This document shows positions 26,651 to 35,156 of a stretch of 64,000 bases of DNA, piece by piece (positions within the stretch are counted from its first letter, which is position 1; the number at the start of each line of letters is the position of its first letter). This DNA comes from Maribacter orientalis. Its GTDB lineage: Bacteria > Bacteroidota > Bacteroidia > Flavobacteriales > Flavobacteriaceae. A program made the translations under genes and the position numbers. The notes beneath the pieces are model-generated. The model had not been told where the DNA came from and ran no database searches. It saw nothing but the letters and a program-made list of their open reading frames with translations. The stretch spans positions 255,883 through 319,882 of the forward strand of contig NZ_FNZN01000001.1 of assembly GCF_900109345.1 (NCBI RefSeq), in the 5' to 3' direction.

Positions 26651-27688
26651 CTAGTAACTGGTATCGTCTAATTGTACTTTTCCATTAAAAGTTTTATAAA
26701 GAAAAATAAGATAACCCGCTAATAATGGCGCACCTACAACAACCATGGTTAACATAATACCCAAAGACTTTTGAGAAGATGCTGCGTTATATATGGTAAC
26801 ACTGTAAGTTGGGTCTATAGTTGAGGGCAATAAAACAGGATATAACTGAAAGGCCACCAACATTAATAAAAACGCCATTGTCATAGATGAAAACAGTAAT
26901 GCCTGAAAATACCTTTTCTTGGAGACTAATCTTGGAACATTGGCTACTGCTAAAAATGCTAAAATGGGTAAAACAAAAAACAACGGCTGTTCTTTAAATT
27001 TATCGGTAACACCGTGTATGAATATTAAGGTATACAAAGAAGTTATTGCGAAACTTGTAATAAAAAAAATCATTCCTTTTTTTAGTAAGAAGGTTAATCT
27101 GGCATGTAACCGTCCTTCCGTTTTTAAGAGTAGGAAAATAGCCCCTTGTGTCATAAACAAAGAAAGTGTTGTAAAGCCGGTCATAATTGCATACGGACTT
27201 AGGAAAGAAAAGAATATGCCTCCTTTATAACTGAAGTTTTCACCTAATTCAAATCCTTGTAATATATTTCCTAGTACAACACCTAGTAGAAAAGCTATTA
27301 AAACATTAGACACGAAATAAACAATATCCCATGTTTTTCGCCACCATAACATCTTTTCAGCACTTCTAAACTTAATTGCAGAAGAACGCAAGACCAACAA
27401 AAGTAAAAACAACATGAACGGAATATACATGGCAGATAGCATGGTGGCATACATTACCGGGAAACCTGCAAACAATGCCCCGCCACCTATAATAAGCCAC
27501 ACTTGGTTAGCATCCCATAACGGACCAATGGCATTGATGGCAATACGCCTGCTTAAATCTTTTTTGAAAAAAAGATGCCACGAACCTGCACCATAGTCGA
27601 ATCCTTCTAAAACTGCATAACCAGAAAATAATAATCCAACGACTAAATACCAAAGGGTAGGGTAATCTATACCTAAAAAAGTTTCCAT
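26651..27688 (-). CDS. cydB: cytochrome bd oxidase subunit II
   Basis: 345 aa, multi-span membrane protein of the usual length. It begins GIDYPTLWYLVVGLLFSGYAVLEGFDYGAG, the conserved CydB N-terminus. With CydA it forms the high-affinity quinol:O2 oxidoreductase used at low oxygen and under sulfide or NO stress. It lies 9 bp after cydA. Confidence 0.96.
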   Translation of the reverse strand: METFLGIDYPTLWYLVVGLLFSGYAVLEGFDYGAGSWHLFFKKDLSRRIAINAIGPLWDANQVWLIIGGGALFAGFPVMYATMLSAMYIPFMLFLLLLVLRSSAIKFRSAEKMLWWRKTWDIVYFVSNVLIAFLLGVVLGNILQGFELGENFSYKGGIFFSFLSPYAIMTGFTTLSLFMTQGAIFLLLKTEGRLHARLTFLLKKGMIFFITSFAITSLYTLIFIHGVTDKFKEQPLFFVLPILAFLAVANVPRLVSKKRYFQALLFSSMTMAFLLMLVAFQLYPVLLPSTIDPTYSVTIYNAASSQKSLGIMLTMVVVGAPLLAGYLIFLYKTFNGKVQLDDTSY

Positions 27689-27697
27689 AATTTGCGA

Positions 27698-29053
27698 TTA
27701 AACGTGTTTTAAAAATTCATCAGGATTTTTAGCTTCATCGTACGGACCGTTCTTTATTTTTTTATTTACCGAATAAATAAACAATAGGAATAGTACGGCG
27801 TAAACGATTAAAAAGAGTATCAACGAAAATAGAATTTGGTTAGCCGATACTTCTTGCGAAAACCCTTCATCTGTTCTTAAATGTCCGTAAACAATCCACG
27901 GTTGTCTTCCCATTTCTGCAGCAAACCAGCCTACTTGATTTGCTATCTGCGGTAACAATACGGCGAACGCAAAAATATGTAAAAGCCATTTTTTATCGAA
28001 TAAAGTACCTCGCCACCATAAAAAACTGGCATACAGCGTTAAGGCAATTAAAAACATTCCGATTGAAATCATTATATGATAAAACTGAAAGACAGCATTT
28101 ACTTGACCTGGACGTTCATTTTCAGGAAAGGCATTTAAACCCGTAATAGGAGCCTCAAAATCTTGATGAACGAGAAACGATAAGCCACCAGGTAGCTTTA
28201 TTCCTGTAACTTCTTGCGTTTCATTATCTACCCAACCAAATAAGTAAAGATCGGCAGGGGCAGATTTTTCGTAATGCCCTTCCATAGCAGCCAATTTTGC
28301 AGGTTGATTTACCGCAACACCATCAGCAGAACTGTGCCCTGAAAGTAGTTGAGTTAATGAAAAGATGGTTGCTACCGCAAGAGCAATTTTAAAAGCTTTT
28401 TTTGAGATTTCTACATATCTACCTTTCAATAAATAATAGGCATGTACACTTAATACTAAGAAAGCACCTGCTAAAAGGGCTCCTTGCCACACATGAATAA
28501 CCCTATCAACACTAGATGGATTAAATACCATTGCCCAAAAATCTGTTACTTCCGCCCTGGCATTAAAACCTTCGCCTACAATATGATAACCTGCAGGTGT
28601 TTGCTGCCAGCTATTCGCTACAACAATCCAAACTGCAGAAAACATTGAGCCCAAAAAAACCATTATAGTTGATAAGAAGTGAACCTTAGGCGATACGCGG
28701 TTCCACCCGAAAAGTAATATACCTAAAAAGGTACTTTCCAAACCAAAAGCAAACAAACCTTCGGCTGCTAAAGCGCTACCAAAAATATCGCCAACGTACC
28801 TTGAATAAACGGCCCAATTGGTACCAAATTCAAATTCCATAATAATACCGGTAGCAACACCAATACCAAAGGTTATAGCAAATATTTTTAACCAAAAACG
28901 GGTTAAGATTTCATATTGTTTATTTCCTGTTTTTAGGTATAAACCTTCCATTATTACCATAATAAGACCAATTCCGATACTTAACGGCGGATATATGTAG
29001 TGAAAGGCAATAGTAAAAGCGAATTGGATACGTGCAAGAATTTCTACATCCAT
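27698..29053 (-). CDS. cydA: cytochrome bd oxidase subunit I
   Basis: 451 aa. The haem ligand region (FTIAFHYIYPPLSIG, His18) and the quinol/haem motif GRQPW (about residue 390) are conserved; the Q-loop is short. First gene of cydAB. Its promoter at 29069-29112 has a perfect GTAAC dyad and a perfect -7 box, giving an 11-nt predicted leader. Confidence 0.97.
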   Translation of the reverse strand: MDVEILARIQFAFTIAFHYIYPPLSIGIGLIMVIMEGLYLKTGNKQYEILTRFWLKIFAITFGIGVATGIIMEFEFGTNWAVYSRYVGDIFGSALAAEGLFAFGLESTFLGILLFGWNRVSPKVHFLSTIMVFLGSMFSAVWIVVANSWQQTPAGYHIVGEGFNARAEVTDFWAMVFNPSSVDRVIHVWQGALLAGAFLVLSVHAYYLLKGRYVEISKKAFKIALAVATIFSLTQLLSGHSSADGVAVNQPAKLAAMEGHYEKSAPADLYLFGWVDNETQEVTGIKLPGGLSFLVHQDFEAPITGLNAFPENERPGQVNAVFQFYHIMISIGMFLIALTLYASFLWWRGTLFDKKWLLHIFAFAVLLPQIANQVGWFAAEMGRQPWIVYGHLRTDEGFSQEVSANQILFSLILFLIVYAVLFLLFIYSVNKKIKNGPYDEAKNPDEFLKHV

Positions 29054-29068
29054 AAGGCGAATTTTTTA

Positions 29069-29112
29069 CAAAACTATTCAAATGCTTCTTTCAGCCAGGT
29101 AACATTGGTTAC
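29069..29112 (-). promoter_or_regulatory. GTAAC-class dyad and -7 box for cydAB
   Basis: GTAAC-N4-GTTAC at 29099-29112, 22 nt, then TAGTTTTG (29076-29069), a perfect TAnnTTTG. One of the clearest examples. Confidence 0.88.
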
Positions 29113-29201
29113 AAATAGAAAAAAGAAATCAAATAATCACTTTAAATTTTAGTGGTGAAAATATTTTAGAAAAGTATGTTTTAATCAAAAGAAATCCCTG
29201 A

Positions 29202-29233
29202 AACATTTCCTGAAATAAATTTCAGGAAATGTT
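29202..29233 (-). terminator. terminator of dps
   Basis: Perfect 14- to 15-bp stem AACATTTCCTGAAAT / ATTTCAGGAAATGTT with a tight loop, 18 nt after the dps stop. Confidence 0.75.
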
Positions 29234-29250
29234 GATTTTTGTGCATATGA

Positions 29251-29730
29251 TTATTGCTTATATGCAGAAAGCATCCATACCAATTTTTCTTGTTGTACAA
29301 TATAATCGCTCATTAAAGAAACGGTACCTTCATCTTCGGCCTCGGCTGCAATTTTGAGTGTCGCTCTTTCTTTTTTCAGTAGAATAGTTAAGCTTGCTAA
29401 TATATTATCTACAGCTTTATCTCCATCAACCACATTCTCAATGGCTTTAATTTCTGAGTTTTCTATATATTTTTCGAAGGTATGAATAGGGGTCTTGCTC
29501 AATGTTAAAACACGTTCTGCAATTTCATCGACCTTTAACAATGCATCATTGTACAATTCCTCAAATTTAAGGTGTAGTTCAAAAAAGTTCTTTCCTTTAA
29601 TGTTCCAATGAAAACCTCTAAGATTCACATAGAAGATTTGATAGTTAGATAGCAAATCATTTAAATGATTTGCTATTTCGTCTGAGCTTTTTTTGTCTAA
29701 TCCGATGTTTGATAAATTTGTATTTGTCAT
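29251..29730 (-). CDS. dps: Dps-family DNA-protecting ferritin
   Basis: 159 aa, normal Dps length. Ferroxidase residues are present with the usual spacing: His41 (FHWN), His53, Glu57, Asp68 and Glu72. It oxidises Fe(II) with peroxide and stores iron, protecting DNA. Single-gene unit with its own dyad promoter and terminator. Confidence 0.95.
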   Translation of the reverse strand: MTNTNLSNIGLDKKSSDEIANHLNDLLSNYQIFYVNLRGFHWNIKGKNFFELHLKFEELYNDALLKVDEIAERVLTLSKTPIHTFEKYIENSEIKAIENVVDGDKAVDNILASLTILLKKERATLKIAAEAEDEGTVSLMSDYIVQQEKLVWMLSAYKQ

Positions 29731-29794
29731 GTTTCCTATATTTAAAAATTTATGATTAATAATAGATTGTGTTTATATATTAATTAATTTTCGA

Positions 29795-29838
29795 TAAATT
29801 TAATCTATAGTATTAAACTATCCGGTAACCTAAGTTAC
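29795..29838 (-). promoter_or_regulatory. GTAAC-class dyad and -7 box for dps
   Basis: GTAAC-N4-GTTAC at 29825-29838, 22 nt, then TAAATTTA. Predicted leader about 60 nt. Confidence 0.8.
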
Positions 29839-29927
29839 ATAGAGGTCCTTTTAACTTTTTTAACCAATCATTGGTAGTTCGAATGAACCTTTTGTAAAAT
29901 GTATTTAAATTAAAAATTTTCCATTAT

Positions 29928-29971
29928 GTGACTAAAGTCACATTTAGAAACAGTTTAGGTCATTAATTTTA
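29928..29971 (+). promoter_or_regulatory. GTGAC-class dyad and -7 box for copper-receptor operon
   Basis: GTGAC-N4-GTCAC at 29928-29941, 22 nt, then TAATTTTA (29964-29971). A start at -41.5 spacing falls on the GTG start codon at 29976, so the transcript may be leaderless. Confidence 0.8.
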
Positions 29972-29975
29972 CCTT

Positions 29976-30353
29976 GTGAAGTTGTCTAGTTTTACCATAT
30001 CTACTTTGTTTATAATCATTTCTCTGGCGAGTAGTCTTAAGACGGCTAGTGTATTGGGTTATTACGCATTGTTTACCGATGATTTTGTAGAACGATTCTG
30101 TGAAAATACGGCTCGACCAGAAATGAAATGTGATGGTAAATGTGCTTTGTCAAAAATGTTACTACAAGAAGCTGAAGATGAGAAGACACCGGTTAGTATC
30201 GATTGGTTAAAAAATGAAACAGTTTTATTTGTAGCTCCACTGATTTCTTTTGATTTTTTGCAGTTACCCCAAACAGAATTAAATGAACTACAGTATAGTG
30301 TTCTTTATGATTTTCACTTTTCGGAACGCATAATTCATCCTCCCCAATTTTAG
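29976..30353 (+). CDS. small Cys-containing exported protein upstream of TonB receptor
   Basis: 125 aa starting at GTG 29976. N-terminal hydrophobic signal/anchor (about 8-30), then a Cys motif FCENTARPEMKCDGKC, possibly for metal (copper) or redox chemistry. The C-terminus is short and ends IIHPPQF. Similar small proteins precede TonB receptors in Bacteroidota; function is unknown. It lies 85 bp before the OprC-like receptor. Confidence 0.65.
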   Translation: MKLSSFTISTLFIIISLASSLKTASVLGYYALFTDDFVERFCENTARPEMKCDGKCALSKMLLQEAEDEKTPVSIDWLKNETVLFVAPLISFDFLQLPQTELNELQYSVLYDFHFSERIIHPPQF

Positions 30354-30438
30354 GAATTTTTATCGTGATTTAATTTAGCCAATACCATTATTTACGGTGT
30401 TTTGGCAGTATTCCTATATATCATAAAAAGATTCATAA

Positions 30439-32739
30439 ATGAACCCAAAATATTTTTGGGTGCTCTCAGTATTACTATTGGGGCACCTTGTAAACGCACA
30501 AAACTTTAAAGGTCAAATTATATCAGAAATAAATAAGGAACCATTGGCAGGTGCTCACATTCTAACCGAAAATGGACTGGCGACCTACTCCGATACTAAT
30601 GGTAATTTCGAAATAAATATAGCGGAAGAAAATACCACGTTGACCATTTCCTTTATGGGGTATAAAACATTTAAACAACAGGTATCAACAAGTAATGAAC
30701 GCATTATTTTTTTAATGGAAGAGGCTCCTATAATTATAAATGGAGTTATGGTTACCGGTAATTCGAAAACAGACCCTATACTTTTCTTAGAGACTAATGA
30801 TTATGTCAAGAAAATAGTACAGCCGAGAAATGTAGCCGATTTGTTTCAAGATATTAACGGATTTTCATTGATAAAAAGGGGAAATTATGCTATTGATCCC
30901 AGTTTTAGGGCTACACAATATGAGCAGTTGAATGTTCAATTCGATGGTGGTACTAAAGCTATGAATGCTTGCCCCAATCGTATGGATCCCATTACTACAC
31001 ATGTTATTCCTGAAGAAATCGAGAAAATTGAAATTATAAAGGGACCTTACACTGTACGTTACGGTGCTACTTTTGGTGGTATTGTTAATATGGTAACCCA
31101 AAAACCTACAACCGAAGATTACGGGCTTCATGGTAGTATAGATGGAGGGTATGAAAGTAATGGCAGCTCTATTGTATCAATGGCGCGATTACAGCAGGCC
31201 ACAGAGAAGTATGATATTGTCGGTAATGTTGGTTTTCGTGATTTTGGTAATTATGAAGATGGTGAAGGCGTCGAGATACCTTCCTCTTTTAGAAGCTTGG
31301 ATTATGGAATTAAAGCTGGCGTCAATTTTAATGAAAACCAACGTCTACAAGCACATTGGAGGCAATCATATGGTCGCGACGTTTTACATGCAGGTTTACC
31401 TATGGATACCGAAGAGGATAACAGTAGCATTCTTTCTTTGGATTATAAATTAAAAGGATTAACCGGTTTGGTTGAAAATATAGATGCCAAAATCTATTAC
31501 AGTTATGTCGACCATATCATGAGTAATAAAGAACGCCCAAGTTTTATGATGACCGATGCATTGTCAGAAATAGATGCTACCACAGCGGGAGGTAAGTTAG
31601 AATTGAAATTAAAGCCTAATGAAAAAATGGCACTTTACACAGGTGTTGATTTTTTAGCTATTGCCAGGGATGGAAATCGCTCCAGGTTGGTTAAAAGAAA
31701 TGCGATGGGTGTTGTATTGGCTGCACCAGTTCAGTTTATAGATAAGGTTTGGCAAGATTCTTATATCAATGATTTAGGAGTGTTTGTAGAAAGCAAATAT
31801 CCGTTAACTTCAAAAACAATGGCTACAGTAGGGGTACGATATGACAACGTTAGATCTGAAATAAAAGACCCAGCAGAAGATTTTGAAGCGTTATATCCAA
31901 ATTTAGATAAGCGAACAGAACATAATATTAGTGGAACCGCATCTATAAAATATGCGCTATCCAATCAATTTATTATGGAGGTTGCCTATGGTAGGGGAGT
32001 TCGTTCTGCCAATATGATAGAACGCGTAATAAATCATTTCACTGTTGGGCAAGATGCTTATGAATATATTGGTAATCCAAATTTAGATGCCGAGGTTAAC
32101 AATCAATTTGAAATTGGATTAAAGGGAAGTTTACCACTGTCTAATGCGAATACAGATAGGTTCAATTATAGTACCTCCTTTTACTATTCTTTATATGAGA
32201 ATTATATAGTTGCTGTAATTGACGAGACACAAACTAGAAAATATATGCCTATGCTTGAACCAGTTAACCCCAAAGTGTTTCAAAATTTAGATGGTGCTTA
32301 TAAAACAGGGTTTGAACTCAGTGGAGGAATTGATTTTTGGAATCGTTTTAATTTCACAACTGCATTAGCCTATGTATATGCAAAAAATAAGGATTTACAT
32401 GAGTCTTTGCCTTTAGTACCGCCGCTAACTACTCGGTTTAAACTTCAATTTGAAAAGGAGAAATTTTGGGTAAATGCAAATTATACGATTACCTCTAAAC
32501 AAGATGATATTGCAATCTCATTTGGTGAACAGAGTACCCCAGGCTATGAAGTTTTGGATCTTCGTTTGGGCATAGTACCTATTAAAAATGTGACGTTAGG
32601 TGTTGCCATGTTAAATGTCTTTGATAAAACGTATAACAATCATTTAAACTTTTCTTTCAATAATCAGGCAGAATTCGGAACTATTCCTATTAATGATCCT
32701 GGCAGAAATGTAACAGCTTTTGCTCAGTTTAAGTTTTAA
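30439..32739 (+). CDS. TonB-dependent receptor, OprC/NosA-like (copper)
   Basis: 766 aa. Signal peptide (1-20), carboxypeptidase-like domain (about 23-95), plug (about 120-225) and beta-barrel. The OprC copper-binding pair is present: CxxxM as CPNRM (Cys178, Met182) and HxM as HIM (His359, Met361). This supports copper uptake rather than siderophore transport; the assignment rests on remembered OprC motifs. Copper would feed the cbb3 oxidase encoded downstream. Confidence 0.8.
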   Translation: MNPKYFWVLSVLLLGHLVNAQNFKGQIISEINKEPLAGAHILTENGLATYSDTNGNFEINIAEENTTLTISFMGYKTFKQQVSTSNERIIFLMEEAPIIINGVMVTGNSKTDPILFLETNDYVKKIVQPRNVADLFQDINGFSLIKRGNYAIDPSFRATQYEQLNVQFDGGTKAMNACPNRMDPITTHVIPEEIEKIEIIKGPYTVRYGATFGGIVNMVTQKPTTEDYGLHGSIDGGYESNGSSIVSMARLQQATEKYDIVGNVGFRDFGNYEDGEGVEIPSSFRSLDYGIKAGVNFNENQRLQAHWRQSYGRDVLHAGLPMDTEEDNSSILSLDYKLKGLTGLVENIDAKIYYSYVDHIMSNKERPSFMMTDALSEIDATTAGGKLELKLKPNEKMALYTGVDFLAIARDGNRSRLVKRNAMGVVLAAPVQFIDKVWQDSYINDLGVFVESKYPLTSKTMATVGVRYDNVRSEIKDPAEDFEALYPNLDKRTEHNISGTASIKYALSNQFIMEVAYGRGVRSANMIERVINHFTVGQDAYEYIGNPNLDAEVNNQFEIGLKGSLPLSNANTDRFNYSTSFYYSLYENYIVAVIDETQTRKYMPMLEPVNPKVFQNLDGAYKTGFELSGGIDFWNRFNFTTALAYVYAKNKDLHESLPLVPPLTTRFKLQFEKEKFWVNANYTITSKQDDIAISFGEQSTPGYEVLDLRLGIVPIKNVTLGVAMLNVFDKTYNNHLNFSFNNQAEFGTIPINDPGRNVTAFAQFKF

Positions 32740-32750
32740 AACAGTAAGTA

Positions 32751-32776
32751 AATGGGGGCTAATAAAGGCCCCCATT
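32751..32776. terminator. bidirectional terminator between TonB receptor and methyltransferase
   Basis: 9-bp stem AATGGGGGC / GCCCCCATT, followed by TATATTTTATTT on the plus strand. It overlaps the stop codon of the minus-strand methyltransferase. Confidence 0.8.
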
Positions 32777-33368
32777 ATATTTTATTTCCTAAAAAACGTA
32801 TAACCGAGGCTTCGCCGGTATGGTATATACCTTCGTTAAGATGTATCGTTTTTTTCTCAAGAATTTGGAATTCAAATCCTTTGAATTCGTTTTTTATTTC
32901 TTCGATAGAGAAAAGCATTTCTTCATTTTTAGGACCACCAGAGGGTTTCCCCATCTGTTCTTTTGAGAATGCTTCAAAAATTACCTTACCGTTCGGTTTT
33001 ACAAAATGGAGTAGATTTTTATTCGCGATAGCTCTTATTGTACTTGGAAAATGAGCGTAACTTAAACCAAGTACATCAAACCTTTTGTCTGTTTCAAAGG
33101 TTAATACGTCCGCAACTTGGTAATCGAGATTCAATCCGTGGCTTTCAGCTAATGTTTTTGCCTTTCGCATTGCAGATTCACTAAAATCAAATGCAGTCAC
33201 CTCCCAACCCTCATTCAAGGCATATATGGCATTTCTACCCTCACCTTCGGCAGGTAGTAATATGGAGCCTCTGGGCAATAGGTCTAATTGCTCTTTGAAA
33301 AAGATATTGGGAGATAACCCATATGAGTAGGCTTCTTCATCGTATCGATTATTCCAAAAGTCTTTCAC
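32775..33368 (-). CDS. SAM-dependent methyltransferase (TehB-like)
   Basis: 197 aa class I methyltransferase. SAM motif I is LLPAEGEGRNA (about residues 37-47), typical of the TehB/thiol-methyltransferase group. It lies 11 bp after the dsrE-type gene, in one unit. Substrate unknown; a thiol or chalcogen substrate would suit the sulfur neighbourhood (inference). Confidence 0.75.
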   Translation of the reverse strand: MKDFWNNRYDEEAYSYGLSPNIFFKEQLDLLPRGSILLPAEGEGRNAIYALNEGWEVTAFDFSESAMRKAKTLAESHGLNLDYQVADVLTFETDKRFDVLGLSYAHFPSTIRAIANKNLLHFVKPNGKVIFEAFSKEQMGKPSGGPKNEEMLFSIEEIKNEFKGFEFQILEKKTIHLNEGIYHTGEASVIRFLGNKI

Positions 33369-33379
33369 CTTAATAGCTT

Positions 33380-33907
33380 TTAAGGTAATAGTGCATAACC
33401 TTTTAATTGATAATTGGTAAGCACCATCATCGCAGAAAGAGCTAATTCTGTATTTGGATCTAAATCTTCTTTAGTGATTCCTCTTGCAGCAGTTGCCTGG
33501 GCACAAACATATAACTCAACTCCATACTCTTTTAAGAGTTTCAATAACTCGGCATTAGGGTTGGCTTTCTCGTATTTTTCTTGATATTTAGCATCATTTA
33601 AAGAAGCAAATGTAGCACCACCGTGTATAGCAGCGACAATGTGTACTTTGTCTTGCGGAATTCCACCAGAGCCCAGCATATTAATTACTCTGGCTATTTT
33701 CCAAAGGCCAATATTTACTCCATCCATTTCGCGATCATCTTTTACATCAAAAACGAGATTATATGTCAAATTTTTGTCTGGTTGTGTGGCTAGTTCTTTG
33801 AACTCCTTAATTTTTCCATACCCATCAATAATCGGGGTTGTCCATTCTTGGGCAGTAGTAAGATGTGTTGTCATGAGTACAATTACGATTAATAGTGCTT
33901 TTTTCAT
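33380..33907 (-). CDS. exported DsrE-family protein
   Basis: 175 aa. Signal peptide (LLIVIVLMTTHLTTAQ), then a DsrE/DsrF-like domain with VHIVAAIHGGATFASL and a conserved Cys in LYVCAQATAARGI. DsrE-family proteins carry sulfane sulfur on Cys; this member would act in the periplasm. First gene of a two-gene unit. Its promoter shares one dyad with the divergent tsdA-like gene. Confidence 0.82.
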   Translation of the reverse strand: MKKALLIVIVLMTTHLTTAQEWTTPIIDGYGKIKEFKELATQPDKNLTYNLVFDVKDDREMDGVNIGLWKIARVINMLGSGGIPQDKVHIVAAIHGGATFASLNDAKYQEKYEKANPNAELLKLLKEYGVELYVCAQATAARGITKEDLDPNTELALSAMMVLTNYQLKGYALLP

Positions 33908-33990
33908 GTGTTCGTAGAGTTTAAAATAATTGTTGTTTGGTTATGAAATATGTGATGAATGCTACTAATGTCCGTTATTTTTTAAAGTAA

Positions 33991-34064
33991 TAAAAGTAAG
34001 CAAGGTTATTTAACGCAACTGTAACTCATGTTACTGTCAATATTAAATTGAATTTCTAGATTGG
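33991..34064. promoter_or_regulatory. shared GTAAC dyad with divergent -7 boxes (dsrE / tsdA)
   Basis: One dyad GTAAC-N4-GTTAC at 34021-34034. On the minus strand, TACTTTTA follows after 22 nt (33998-33991); on the plus strand, TAGATTGG follows after 22 nt (34057-34064). One bound dimer could activate both directions. Confidence 0.78.
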
Positions 34065-34114
34065 TTGACTAATTTAGTAGTGCGAATTTTTTAAAAGGTA
34101 GTAGTACAACAAGC

Positions 34115-35152
34115 ATGGAAGAATTACGAACATTGGCGAAACAACTTTTTAAGCTATTTGCACTGGTATTTGTCTTGGTTGGTATTGTCTTTATTTTGCT
34201 ATTAACGTATGAGCCAAAATCTGAAGATTATGTCCCAGTTGTAACTGAAGAAATAGCGGCTAAAGATATTTGGAAACCTAAGGATGCAATATCAGAATTG
34301 TCTAGCATGCCAGATAAGGTTAAAAAAGGGTACTACCTGATTGCAGAGACTTCTAAGTTTATGGGTCCGCATGCAGAGAATGATGAAGACCGATATAGTG
34401 GAAATAATTTGGCATGTGCCAATTGTCATTTACAGAAAGGGGCTCAAGCAGGTTCTGGTTCTTGGGTGGGTGTTATAGAACGTTTTCCTCAGTTTGGTGG
34501 TCGTGGTAATAAAATAGGTACAATTGAAGACCGAATTAATGGCTGTATGGAACGGAGTATGAACGGAAAGATGCTTCCTATAGATTCTGATAAAATGGAA
34601 GCTATTGTCGCCTATATGGATTGGTTGGGAGAAGATTTGCCAGCGAATAGAAAGGCAGAATTTAAAGGCTATCCAAAGATTGAGATTCCGAATGTTGCGG
34701 TCAATTTAGAAAAAGGAAATCAGGTGTATAAAAAAGAATGTGTAATCTGCCACGGTGAAAATGGTGGAGGAGTGCTCAATACCGCAGATGGTAAAAGTTA
34801 TACGTATCCACCATTATGGGGAGCCGATAGTTTTAATGATGGAGCAGGTATGCATCGGGTAATAACTGCAGCAGAGTTTATAAAAAGCAACATGCCATAT
34901 TTACAGGCAACTTGGGACAATCCTAAATTAACAGATGAGGAAGCTTATCACGTAGCGGGTTATATCAACAGTTTTTCAAGACCTCACAAGTTGAATTCAG
35001 AGAACGATTATCCCGATAAAAAACTAAAACCAGTTTCAACACCTTATGGTCCGTGGTCCGATGATTTTTCACCTGAGCAACACAAATATGGTCCTTTTCC
35101 TCCAATCATGGAATACTACAAACAGGAATATGGTATTACCAAAACGAAATAG
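34115..35152 (+). CDS. tsdA: dihaem c-type cytochrome, thiosulfate dehydrogenase-like
   Basis: 345 aa. N-terminal membrane anchor (about 12-31) and two haem-c sites, CANCH (101-105) and CVICH (209-213). NGCMERSMNGK places Cys144 where TsdA enzymes have their axial Cys ligand. TsdA oxidises thiosulfate to tetrathionate, or the reverse, in the periplasm. The gene name is a family-level assignment. A putative porin follows after 4 bp. Confidence 0.78.
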   Translation: MEELRTLAKQLFKLFALVFVLVGIVFILLLTYEPKSEDYVPVVTEEIAAKDIWKPKDAISELSSMPDKVKKGYYLIAETSKFMGPHAENDEDRYSGNNLACANCHLQKGAQAGSGSWVGVIERFPQFGGRGNKIGTIEDRINGCMERSMNGKMLPIDSDKMEAIVAYMDWLGEDLPANRKAEFKGYPKIEIPNVAVNLEKGNQVYKKECVICHGENGGGVLNTADGKSYTYPPLWGADSFNDGAGMHRVITAAEFIKSNMPYLQATWDNPKLTDEEAYHVAGYINSFSRPHKLNSENDYPDKKLKPVSTPYGPWSDDFSPEQHKYGPFPPIMEYYKQEYGITKTK

Positions 35153-35156
35153 GCGC

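Noticed and set aside
35046..35156. Upstream extension of the porin-like ORF into the TsdA-like gene
   Set aside because: A signal peptide begins exactly at 35157, and the extension lies within the coding region of the cytochrome in another frame.
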